Assembly: GCA_016782885.1 (NCBI GenBank)
Contig: JADHXQ010000048.1
Span: forward strand, 1 to 35,417
Source: Phycisphaerae bacterium
Lineage (GTDB): Bacteria > Planctomycetota > Phycisphaerae > SM23-33
Direction of reading: 5' to 3'
DNA length: 35,417 nucleotides
Both the position numbers and the translations under genes were made by a program. Below the pieces are notes generated by a model, which saw only the letters and a program-made list of their open reading frames with translations, was not told the origin of the DNA and did not search any database. Below, one piece after another: positions 17,324 through 24,863 of the stretch (position 1 is its first letter; each line of letters starts with the position of its first letter).

Positions 17324-20103
17324 AGATGAAGTATGCATCACTTGTGCTGGCGACGATGTGCCTTACCGCCCGCGCCGACGTCGCGACGCTGCAGAACCCG
17401 CTTAAAACGCCTTTCAGCAACGAAGCGGCGCGGTTGGCGGTCGACGCCGGGAGCGGACCGCATGCAGTCAAGATCGGCGGGAAAGAAATTCCCTGTCAAC
17501 TCGACGATACCGGGCGCCTCTGGGTGCTGACCTCGCTGGATGCCGGGGCGACAGGCCAGTACACCGTCGAGAAACGATCGCCTGCGAAGTTCAAATCCGC
17601 CGTCTCAGCCAAACGGCAGGGCGATTTCTATGTGCTCGATAACGGCAAGATATCCGTTCGCCTCCCGGTGGCCGCGGGCAAAACACCCCCCTGCCCCATC
17701 GCGGCTGTTACGGCGGGCGGCAAGTGGGTCGGAGCCGGCGTGTGGAACACCAAACGGAAATTAAGCAAGTTCACCGCGACACTTCTGGGCGACGGTCCGG
17801 TTTTCGCTCGCGCTCGACTGCGGTATGAATTCGAGGGCACAGCAGGTTTGTATCGCAAGACGCCCGCATTCGCCCAGATCGACGTCACCGTCTTCCCCGG
17901 CCAGCATCACGCGGTGATCACAGAATCGCACGAGATGGACCGTGGCGATTACTGGGAGCTGGACTGCGCGGCCGGTTGGTCGCCGCGCGGGGCGATGTGT
18001 ATCCCGCACAGCAACGGTTTCGATCGCCAGAACACCGGTCCCTGGCCGCCGAACTCGCTGAAGTTCGGCCAGGCGCGTATGGGCGAAACGATGATAAACC
18101 TCATGCCACGATGGACGCAGGCCTACGACGAGGGATGGTTCTTCGCATGCCATGACGACAAAATCGCCCTCGGCGCGATGGTCGTACGCGCAGGCCGCTG
18201 GTACTGGCCTCACAATAACATGATTGCGGTCAAGGTCCGCAAATCGGCCGACTACGCGGGCCTGCGATGCCCGACCTGGAAGGGTCGTCGCGAATGGTTC
18301 TTGCTGGCCGGACCAAAGGCGACCTGGGCCGAGAAAGCCGCCAAACAATACGTAACCCGCCACGCATTTGTCCCGTTGGACAAACTCAACAACGACTACA
18401 TTCTCGACTGGCCCGGTCTGGAGAAATCGCTATCGAAATCCGGGGCGAAACGCAAACCAAAGCTCGGCGGTTTCCGCGGAAAGGATTTTTTCCACAGCGG
18501 GATGAACCCCACCAGCGGGATTCGCGGTTTCGGCCGAGCAGCCGTCCGCGACGCTGGAAAACCAGGCAATCTCGAGACCCTAACGCTGACGCAAGTGATG
18601 TTCGATATCGACTGCTACGGTTCGTATTGGAACTTCTGGTCGCCGGAAAATCCGAACTTCTTCACCGATTTCATGCGAGGCCCTATCGCGATGACCTCAC
18701 GCCTGAAGGCCCACCCGCGATTCAGAGAACTCGCAAAGGTTGCCGAGCGGAAATTCCGCGAAGACCTCTACCACTCGATCACGCTTCCTGGCGGAGCGGG
18801 TCAGGAATGCCCCGGGTATATCGCACACGCGATGAAGTCGTGGTCGGCGCTGGCGCCGCTGTGCAAAGAGCATCTCGGATTCGACCCGACCCAATGGCCC
18901 CGATATCGCGCGGGCGTGTCGTTCCTTGTGCATCTGTCACAACCGATCGCGCCGGGCAAGCGGCGCTGCCATCCCGGCGGAGACACCCACCCGCTCGGGC
19001 CGGATGTATTCGCGGTGGCTGAGAAGTTCGGCGTTAAGGAGGATGTCCGAGAATTCAAAAGCGAAGAGCTGCCCGGATTTGGAGTGGTGTTCCGCAACGC
19101 ACCAGGCTCAGACAAAGAAATGTACCTCGCATTCAAAAGCGGTCCGAATCGCGGCCACTTCCACGGCGATCAGTTATCGTTCCACTATTGCGCCGAAGCC
19201 CGGCAAGTTGCCATCGATCACATGTGCAGCTACGGACCGCGCGCAGGGCAGGAGCATATGCATAACCGAGTGGCGTTCCATACTGACAAGCTGCCCTGGG
19301 CGAATATGGATGGGTACGAACGCGTAATCGCATTCAAAACGTCCGCCGACGTCGACGTGGCGATCGGGCAGGTTGAATCCGACCGCCTCCGCGTGACCAC
19401 CGAGTACCCGCCCGAGGGGTGGGACGTTTACCTGCCACAGCAGAAACTCGACAAAACGCTGAAGTATCGCCGCACCATCGTCGCGATCAAAAACGCCGGA
19501 CGCGACTACTTCGTCATCCGCGACCAGCACAACGCACCGGAGGGCGTCAAAGCAACTTACTGCCTGCACGTCCTGAGCAACGAGTGCGAGCGTAAAGACA
19601 ACCGCCTCGAGTTCGGCAACCTCACCGCCGTCTGCGTAAAACCCGCGAAGTTCACACTCGCTCGACACGACTGGAAGTTCGAGAAGACCAACAAGAAGAC
19701 AAAGCAGACGATTATCAGGGAACACTCCAGAGGCATCCGCCTGACGGATGATGGCGCGGGCGGTGAGTTTATCACCGTACTCTATCCAGGCAACAAGACG
19801 CCTGAGATCGAAGCGGTTGACGGCGGTGTTCGAGTTGGGGACGATGTGATTACATTTGGCGGCGGGATCGATGACCTTGACGCGGAAACGTACGTCAACG
19901 TCGCGCGAAACCGCAAAGCGGTAATGACTCTCACAGGCAAGGATATTGACATGGACCGCTCACAGGGCGAGGTGGGCCTGTTCGTGCCCGATGCGGGATA
20001 CCCGTTCGGCGTGATACCCGACTGGTTAATCCGCCAGCGAATCAAGGTCCCGGATTGGGAATCAGATCGCGTCAAGGCGATGCGCGCGGGCGGGGGAAAG
20101 TGA
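17320..20103 (+). CDS. Secreted heparinase II/III-family polysaccharide lyase, long form
   Basis: A 927-residue exported protein; the ATG overlaps the preceding TGA by 4 bases and the signal peptide is short (MKMKYASLVLATMCLTARA). Residues about 25-330 form a beta-rich domain similar in style to exo-rhamnogalacturonan-lyase/RIFT-type N termini (PFSNEAARLAV, LWVLTSLDAG). Residues about 350-590 form the alpha/alpha toroid. The beta-sandwich then begins with the heparinase II/III hallmark GPNRGHFHGDQLSF (613-617 H-F-H-G-D) followed by VAIDH. This is the clearest lyase of the cluster by motif. It likely acts by beta-elimination on uronic-acid residues; the substrate is unknown. It is followed by a 130-base gap with a likely promoter. 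Confidence 0.8.
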   Translation: MKMKYASLVLATMCLTARADVATLQNPLKTPFSNEAARLAVDAGSGPHAVKIGGKEIPCQLDDTGRLWVLTSLDAGATGQYTVEKRSPAKFKSAVSAKRQGDFYVLDNGKISVRLPVAAGKTPPCPIAAVTAGGKWVGAGVWNTKRKLSKFTATLLGDGPVFARARLRYEFEGTAGLYRKTPAFAQIDVTVFPGQHHAVITESHEMDRGDYWELDCAAGWSPRGAMCIPHSNGFDRQNTGPWPPNSLKFGQARMGETMINLMPRWTQAYDEGWFFACHDDKIALGAMVVRAGRWYWPHNNMIAVKVRKSADYAGLRCPTWKGRREWFLLAGPKATWAEKAAKQYVTRHAFVPLDKLNNDYILDWPGLEKSLSKSGAKRKPKLGGFRGKDFFHSGMNPTSGIRGFGRAAVRDAGKPGNLETLTLTQVMFDIDCYGSYWNFWSPENPNFFTDFMRGPIAMTSRLKAHPRFRELAKVAERKFREDLYHSITLPGGAGQECPGYIAHAMKSWSALAPLCKEHLGFDPTQWPRYRAGVSFLVHLSQPIAPGKRRCHPGGDTHPLGPDVFAVAEKFGVKEDVREFKSEELPGFGVVFRNAPGSDKEMYLAFKSGPNRGHFHGDQLSFHYCAEARQVAIDHMCSYGPRAGQEHMHNRVAFHTDKLPWANMDGYERVIAFKTSADVDVAIGQVESDRLRVTTEYPPEGWDVYLPQQKLDKTLKYRRTIVAIKNAGRDYFVIRDQHNAPEGVKATYCLHVLSNECERKDNRLEFGNLTAVCVKPAKFTLARHDWKFEKTNKKTKQTIIREHSRGIRLTDDGAGGEFITVLYPGNKTPEIEAVDGGVRVGDDVITFGGGIDDLDAETYVNVARNRKAVMTLTGKDIDMDRSQGEVGLFVPDAGYPFGVIPDWLIRQRIKVPDWESDRVKAMRAGGGK

Positions 20104-20150
20104 GAATAGTTCCGGGGACAAGACTCCTCCTGGCGAGGTGGAAAAAGGGC

Positions 20151-20178
20151 TTGTGATCGTTCCTGATGTCGATACAAT
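20151..20178 (+). promoter_or_regulatory. Possible internal promoter in the lyase/esterase cluster
   Basis: TTGTGA (20151-20156) and TACAAT (20173-20178) are spaced by 16 bases. They lie in the only sizeable gap of the cluster (20104-20233), 55 bases upstream of the next start codon. This suggests that the last two genes can be transcribed on their own. There is no experimental support. Confidence 0.4.
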
Positions 20179-20233
20179 CAGTAAAGCCTTCCAGGAGTCC
20201 CTGGTCAATACCTTATCTGGGAGATCCCACCCA

Positions 20234-21802
20234 ATGCACTATCTGGCTGCTGTGGTCGTTGCGGCGGTTGTTACGGCGGCACCTGCCCGGGGGGCGGTGT
20301 TTCAGTATCGCTTCCCCGTTGATACCGGGAAGTCACAGAGCGAGGCTTTTATGTGGATTCCGGCCCGCGCGCAGCGGATCCGTGGAGCCGTTGTCGGCGG
20401 GATGACGCTCATGGAACGCGAGATGGCCAAGGACGCTGTCATCCGAAAGGCGTGCGGCGATGAGCAATTGGCGATAGTATTCCTCAAGTGCGGACTGGGA
20501 AAGTGCGATTTGCAGAAGGTCTTGCGAGACCTGTCGCAGATCTCGGGTTATCGGGAACTGGTTACCGCACCGCTGATGTTTGTGGGGCATTCAGCCGGTG
20601 GGCCTCAGGCCGGGGCGCTGGCGATCAAGCTGGCCGATCGCTGTTTCGGCCTGGTGCAATATCGCGGCGGCGGGCCGGGCCGATTGCCTCCTGGAATCCC
20701 CTATCTGATGATGCTGGGGCAATTCGACGAGTTCGGAGGCACCATGCGGCGGGCCGACGGCCGGGAAACGTGGGAAGGCCCGCGGGACCAACTGGCCCGT
20801 TTTCGTGCAAAGAATGAGGCGAACCTCGGGAGTATTGTCGTGGAACCGGGCGCCGGGCATTTCGCGTGGTCTGATCGTAACGCTGTGTATATGGCAATGT
20901 TCATTCGTAAGGCTGCCGATGCACGCATCGGCGCCAAAGGAACCGGCCTGAAGAGAATCGACCATCGCGGCGGATGGCTTACGGGGCTCACCATCAAGTC
21001 TGCAGGCAAGTTCCCCCCTGAAGCCTATGACAAGTACAAGGGCGACAAGGGCGCCGCGGCGTGGCATTTCGATGGGGAGATGGCCCGGGCCACCATCGCC
21101 TATCACGCGGGTGGATTCGGAAAGAAGGACCAGTTCGTCAAGTGGAACGATCCATACTGGGTGGATGCGGGCACGCGGTTCTTCTTCACGAGGCTCAAAT
21201 GGGTTGGCGACGGGCAGACGCTTGAAGTGCACCCGGTTTACTCGAAGGTCTACCCGCCGCAGTACAAGGGGCGCGGGCCGATATGGCTCGACGCGGGCAA
21301 GCCTGTTGGCCATTCATCGGCACCGATACGCGTCAGGCGCGTCAGCGGACCGGTGACCGCCGTCGGCGCCAGCACGCTCCGCATGAAGTACGATGCCCTC
21401 GCTCCGGCATCTGCAAAGACCAGAGTTACGTTCCTTGCCTTCAGCAAGGGCGACAGAGATTACCGATACACTGAGATCGTCGGGATGATGCCCCGCGGGT
21501 TCCGCGGTCTGACCAAGGGCAGGGGGCAGACGATAACCTTCCCGCCGATCGGAAACATCAAAGCCGACTCTAAACCTGTCCCGCTGAAAGCGACAAGTGA
21601 CGCTGGGTTGGCGGTGGAGTATTATGTAGCTTACGGCCCGGCCGTGATTGACGGCGGAAAGCTCAAGATCACCCAACTTCCCCGCCGCGCGACCTTCCCG
21701 ATCGAGGTCAAAATAGTCGCATGGCAGTTCGGGCGAGGTGTCGAACCGCTTGTCAAGACGGCCGTACCGGTCGAACAGACCATCCGAATCGAGGAACCGT
21801 AA
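20234..21802 (+). CDS. Secreted alpha/beta hydrolase with YKGDK module and C-terminal beta domains
   Basis: A 522-residue exported hydrolase. The ATG at 20234 gives the signal peptide MHYLAAVVVAAVVTAAPARG and has GGGAG (20219-20223) 10 bases upstream; a longer in-frame start at 20138 would bury it. The triad candidates are Ser120 (VGHSAGG), Asp165 (GQFDEFGG) and His209 (GAGHFAWSD). The tail carries GGWLTGLTIK and YDKYKGDKGAAAWHFDGEMA, shared with the hydrolases at 11126 and 13770. Residues about 310-522 are beta-rich, with VKWNDPYWVDAGTRFFF and VKIVAWQFGRG. A role as a carbohydrate esterase is inferred from the neighbours. Confidence 0.7.
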   Translation: MHYLAAVVVAAVVTAAPARGAVFQYRFPVDTGKSQSEAFMWIPARAQRIRGAVVGGMTLMEREMAKDAVIRKACGDEQLAIVFLKCGLGKCDLQKVLRDLSQISGYRELVTAPLMFVGHSAGGPQAGALAIKLADRCFGLVQYRGGGPGRLPPGIPYLMMLGQFDEFGGTMRRADGRETWEGPRDQLARFRAKNEANLGSIVVEPGAGHFAWSDRNAVYMAMFIRKAADARIGAKGTGLKRIDHRGGWLTGLTIKSAGKFPPEAYDKYKGDKGAAAWHFDGEMARATIAYHAGGFGKKDQFVKWNDPYWVDAGTRFFFTRLKWVGDGQTLEVHPVYSKVYPPQYKGRGPIWLDAGKPVGHSSAPIRVRRVSGPVTAVGASTLRMKYDALAPASAKTRVTFLAFSKGDRDYRYTEIVGMMPRGFRGLTKGRGQTITFPPIGNIKADSKPVPLKATSDAGLAVEYYVAYGPAVIDGGKLKITQLPRRATFPIEVKIVAWQFGRGVEPLVKTAVPVEQTIRIEEP

Positions 21803-21821
21803 CCGACAACAGAAGGAAAGG

Positions 21822-24248
21822 ATGGGTTTGGATATCCGAACACGAACAACGTGCCTTGCATTGGTGATGCTGACCGCAGCGGGGGCGGTATACTCTCCGG
21901 TAGCGGCCGGGGTGGCGGATGTCAGGCATCCGTTTATTCTCTGGAACAAGGCGGATCTCGACAGGTTGCGCCGGGACATCAAAACCGATCCGCTCGTCAA
22001 TGCCGGCTGCGATCGCCTGGCCAAGCTCTGGGCCGGCAGGAAGACCGGGCTGCATAACCTGATGCGTTACGCGATCGACGGCGATGAGCAGGCCGCCGCC
22101 GTCGAGATCAAACGCCTGCTGCAGGTGGTGCGTTCCAAGGCGCCCCGGGGCGGGGCGCAGTGGCTTACCGTGCTGCGGTACGATCTGCTCTACGACAAGC
22201 TGACCCCCACCGAAAAGGCGGAAGTCGAAAAGATGTTCCGCTTCTACATCCACAACACGGTCGTCGAAAACGCCGTGTTTAATCCGAAGCTCTACAACCC
22301 CTCGCGGAACTACCAGCGCTACGACGCCCGGAAGTACACTCGCACCAACTGGCTGCCAAATATAACCTGGCCGCGTAAGGTTAGCGCGAACCTGATGGCT
22401 GCGGCACTACGCGACGAGAAACTCATCCGCGAGACCTGGGCGGCGTACGGGTCGTACAAGTGGTATTTCGATAACTACCTCAGCGACGCCGGTTTCTACC
22501 ACGAGGAGTTCGGTAAGATGGGCTCCACTCCGGGGGCGATGCTGCTGTACTGCCTCACGCTGGAGCGATTGGGACTGGGCGAGCTGGGTTTCGGATACAA
22601 GGGCAAGGGCGGCGCGACGATGCGCGGGCATATTGAAAGCCTGATCCACATAGGTTATCCGCGCGTGGAGCTTCACAGCCCTCGCCCGCACTATCCGACA
22701 GTCACGATGGGCGACTCTCGAAGCAGCGGATCGTCCCAGAAATGGAACCTGCCCTCGCCCGCGTTTCAGCACAGCATGGTCATGGGCTATGGGCCCGGCG
22801 GGAGCGGCGGTTCGATACGCTGGGTGGCCCACGGCGCCTGGGGCGGTGAGATGCGCGGGAACCTGCCGCAGTGGGATGGGTACTCCGGTTTTACGCCGAA
22901 GATGCAGATCCCACTTTGGTTCGAACTGGCCCACAAGCGATGGCCCAATGCGGGGTTTGCGTATTTCCTCGCGCAGATGCGCCCGGAGGGACAGAAGTTC
23001 TACGTTCCCTCCCCATTGTTCGGCCTGGGTTCAATCGACCCGGGCAAGACCACGCCCCCCGCGGCGCTCTCGGCGGTATGGTCCGAGCGTGGATTCGTCA
23101 TGCTCCGCGCCGAGCAGGGCCCGGACTATTGGGAATCGCCTGCCCCTGCTGTCGCGATGCGCCTGGGCGTTAATTACGCCCACAACGTCCGAGACAGCTT
23201 CGCCCTGCTGGGCTTTTACGCCATGAATCGACCGATCTATATCAACCGCCATGTCACTCCCGGATACGCCAGCGAATGGACCCGCAGCGTTCAGAGCCAT
23301 GCGGCCGTTCGTGTTGACAAGAGCGAACCGGCTTTCACGAACGAAGTGATTGCCAGACACGATTTCCGCGATCCGGTAAGGTTCGTTTCGGCGACGAGTT
23401 CGAAGGTATATGAGGGAGTCGAACTGACACGAAGCCTGTTTCTTACTCGCGAATATCTCCTCGACTTGACTGATCTTGCGTCGCCGCATGCACATGACTA
23501 CCACTGGCTCGTCCATGCGCTTGGGCAGGCTAAATACGATCGACCGCGTGATTGGAAACCCGCCGAACTGCCCAAAACGCTCGACAAACTTCCCGACGTT
23601 CGCAAATACTCGCCCGGGAAGGCGGGATGGTCGATCACTGCTTTGCAGACCTGCGCGTTTGAAGATAAGAGCAAGACCAGACTCCCGTCGGCCTGGTACG
23701 ACCGGAAGATCGGCGTGCGGTTGAGCATGCTCGGCTGCGACGGGACCGATGTATTCACTGCCACTACCCCCCTTCAACTCAAGAAATGGCGAGACAAGAA
23801 CAAGAAGACCCGCATCAGCGAGGTCCCCAGCGAGGTCGGCGGCGTAACGTTTGTCGTCTCCAGGCGGGCAGCCAGGACGACGTTCGCAGCCTTGCACGAA
23901 CCATTCGAAGGCGGGACGCATCGGATCGACGAGTTCCACACCGTCGGCCGGAGCGAGGGGGCACTGGTCGTGAAAATTGTATCCAAACAGGCCGCGCTCA
24001 ATGACCGTGCCATGGTCCAATTCTCCAGCGAAGGAAACAGGTCGGTCACGCTTGGCGATGGCCGCGAATCGTTCACCTTCAACGGCCATGCGTTTGTCCG
24101 AGTCGGCGGCGGGAAGGCGCAGGTCACTGGCGGCCTGAAGTCAATGCGCCTGGCCGTTCGGGGCAAACCAAACGTGATCGTAAACGGCAAGCCCGCGCGG
24201 GCGAATATCAAGTCGGGCATACTGTCGTACGGAGAGGCAGGCAAGTAA
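21822..24248 (+). CDS. Secreted heparinase-like alpha/alpha-toroid lyase
   Basis: An 808-residue exported protein. The ATG at 21822 follows an AAGGAAAGG stretch and gives a plausible signal peptide (MGLDIRTRTTCLALVMLTAAGAVYS); the ORF is open further upstream but overlaps the previous gene. The opening VRHPFILWNKADLDRLRRDI is the typical start of alginate-lyase/heparinase II/III-like toroid proteins. The helical part carries LRYDLLYDKLTPTEKAEVEK and SDAGFYHEEFGKMGSTPG. The C-terminal beta-sandwich includes VYEGVELTRSLFLTREYLLDL, a strand pattern seen in heparinase-type C-terminal domains. It is distant in sequence from the other three lyases. The substrate is unknown. It is the last full gene before the right repeat, 19 bases after its neighbour. 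Confidence 0.65.
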   Translation: MGLDIRTRTTCLALVMLTAAGAVYSPVAAGVADVRHPFILWNKADLDRLRRDIKTDPLVNAGCDRLAKLWAGRKTGLHNLMRYAIDGDEQAAAVEIKRLLQVVRSKAPRGGAQWLTVLRYDLLYDKLTPTEKAEVEKMFRFYIHNTVVENAVFNPKLYNPSRNYQRYDARKYTRTNWLPNITWPRKVSANLMAAALRDEKLIRETWAAYGSYKWYFDNYLSDAGFYHEEFGKMGSTPGAMLLYCLTLERLGLGELGFGYKGKGGATMRGHIESLIHIGYPRVELHSPRPHYPTVTMGDSRSSGSSQKWNLPSPAFQHSMVMGYGPGGSGGSIRWVAHGAWGGEMRGNLPQWDGYSGFTPKMQIPLWFELAHKRWPNAGFAYFLAQMRPEGQKFYVPSPLFGLGSIDPGKTTPPAALSAVWSERGFVMLRAEQGPDYWESPAPAVAMRLGVNYAHNVRDSFALLGFYAMNRPIYINRHVTPGYASEWTRSVQSHAAVRVDKSEPAFTNEVIARHDFRDPVRFVSATSSKVYEGVELTRSLFLTREYLLDLTDLASPHAHDYHWLVHALGQAKYDRPRDWKPAELPKTLDKLPDVRKYSPGKAGWSITALQTCAFEDKSKTRLPSAWYDRKIGVRLSMLGCDGTDVFTATTPLQLKKWRDKNKKTRISEVPSEVGGVTFVVSRRAARTTFAALHEPFEGGTHRIDEFHTVGRSEGALVVKIVSKQAALNDRAMVQFSSEGNRSVTLGDGRESFTFNGHAFVRVGGGKAQVTGGLKSMRLAVRGKPNVIVNGKPARANIKSGILSYGEAGK

Positions 24249-24513
24249 GCGTGATTCCCGTAAGACCCGACGATCCGCGATCGCTCTCACTTTCGTCCCG
24301 GGGAGGCGCCATCCCACCAGAAGCCCACCGGTTGAGCATGGGGCTCATACGGAGATACGTTCTTCGCATCTGCCAACTTTTCTTTCTTCATTAACTGCGT
24401 TTCCGCGCGCCACTTGCAGAACCCGATCAAGAAATTACCATTTTTCTGCTTGCGCGCGCGGAGTCTACGCTATGTTTAATGAGAAACGCATGAACAGAAA
24501 GGATGGTGAAAAC
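24249..24513. other. Non-coding stretch between last lyase gene and small membrane ORF
   Basis: I see no gene and no convincing T-run terminator after the lyase stop. The segment from about 24360 is AT-richer. TTGCGC (24451-24456) upstream of TATGTT (24472-24477) could be a weak promoter for the following small ORF. Confidence 0.3.
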
Positions 24514-24750
24514 ATGTTTAGTTTAGGAATTCGAAAACTCGTGGTTATCTCGCTGGCCGGAGGCATCTTCCTCCTGGGCAACATCTGGCTGGTATATCGG
24601 ACCAGCGAGTTTGATGCCCGCATAACGCCCAAACAAACAGGAGTTCTTGACCGCGCCGTATCGCCTCTGTCAACGAAAGTCATGGACAACGACACCCGGA
24701 TTTCCGGCGCGGCAGGAGGTCACTGGTTCAAGTCCAGTACGGCTCATTAA
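24514..24750 (+). pseudogene. Small membrane-protein ORF truncated at the att repeat
   Basis: The ATG at 24514 follows AAAGGA about 10 bases upstream; two in-frame ATGs lie further upstream at 24472 and 24490. The product opens with MFSLGIRKLVVISLAGGIF and a single membrane segment ending LLGNIWLVY, followed by a short hydrophilic region. Its last residues (GGHWFKSSTAH) are encoded by the 35-bp tRNA repeat. A reading frame that runs into an att core and stops there is best explained as the 5' end of a gene cut by integration or recombination. The original protein cannot be identified. Confidence 0.5.
24712..24746 (+). repeat. Right copy of 35-bp direct repeat (putative att site)
   Basis: This is identical to 1413-1447: 3' anticodon stem, variable loop, T arm and 3' acceptor strand of a tRNA-Val. 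No 5' tRNA half precedes it, so it is a 3' fragment. A terminator follows within 10 bases, as expected for original chromosomal tRNA downstream sequence. Confidence 0.8.
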
Positions 24751-24753
24751 AAC

Positions 24754-24775
24754 CCTTGGAAACAAGGCTTTTTTT
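24754..24775 (+). terminator. Intrinsic terminator after the tRNA 3' fragment
   Basis: CCTTG (24754-24758), a GAAA loop and CAAGG (24763-24767) form a 5-bp hairpin with a stable tetraloop, followed by seven T (24769-24775). It probably terminated the original tRNA transcript. The remaining bases to 24863 hold nothing recognisable. Confidence 0.65.
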
Positions 24776-24863
24776 GTGCGATGAAAAAATACGTGATCAA
24801 GAATATGCAGGCGGGGTCAGAGCGGTGTTAGGCGTTGGCGAGTAGTATTCAATCCGCCCACTT

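Larger units (their letters stand above)
1413..24746. mobile_element. Putative tRNA-Val-targeted genomic island with polysaccharide-degradation cargo
   Basis: A 35-bp perfect direct repeat of a tRNA 3' end brackets this segment. Inside are a decayed integrase at the left end, an 11-gene secreted lyase/esterase cluster, and a truncated membrane-protein ORF at the right end. The intact integrase lies outside, just left of the left repeat. The segment could therefore be a second island in tandem with an element extending leftwards, or cargo acquired by that element. After the right repeat comes an intrinsic terminator, as expected for native tRNA 3' flank. The boundaries are inferred from the repeats; the empty site has not been seen. 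Confidence 0.6.

Noticed and set aside
20104..20233. Separate small gene or terminator in the 130-base gap
   Set aside because: The open frame from 20138 is only an upstream extension of the hydrolase without a ribosome site, and the inverted repeats CCAGG/CCTGG have no T-run. Only the promoter reading is kept.
24712..24746. Intact tRNA gene at the right repeat
   Set aside because: No 5' acceptor strand, D arm or anticodon loop precedes the 3' half, so only a fragment is present.
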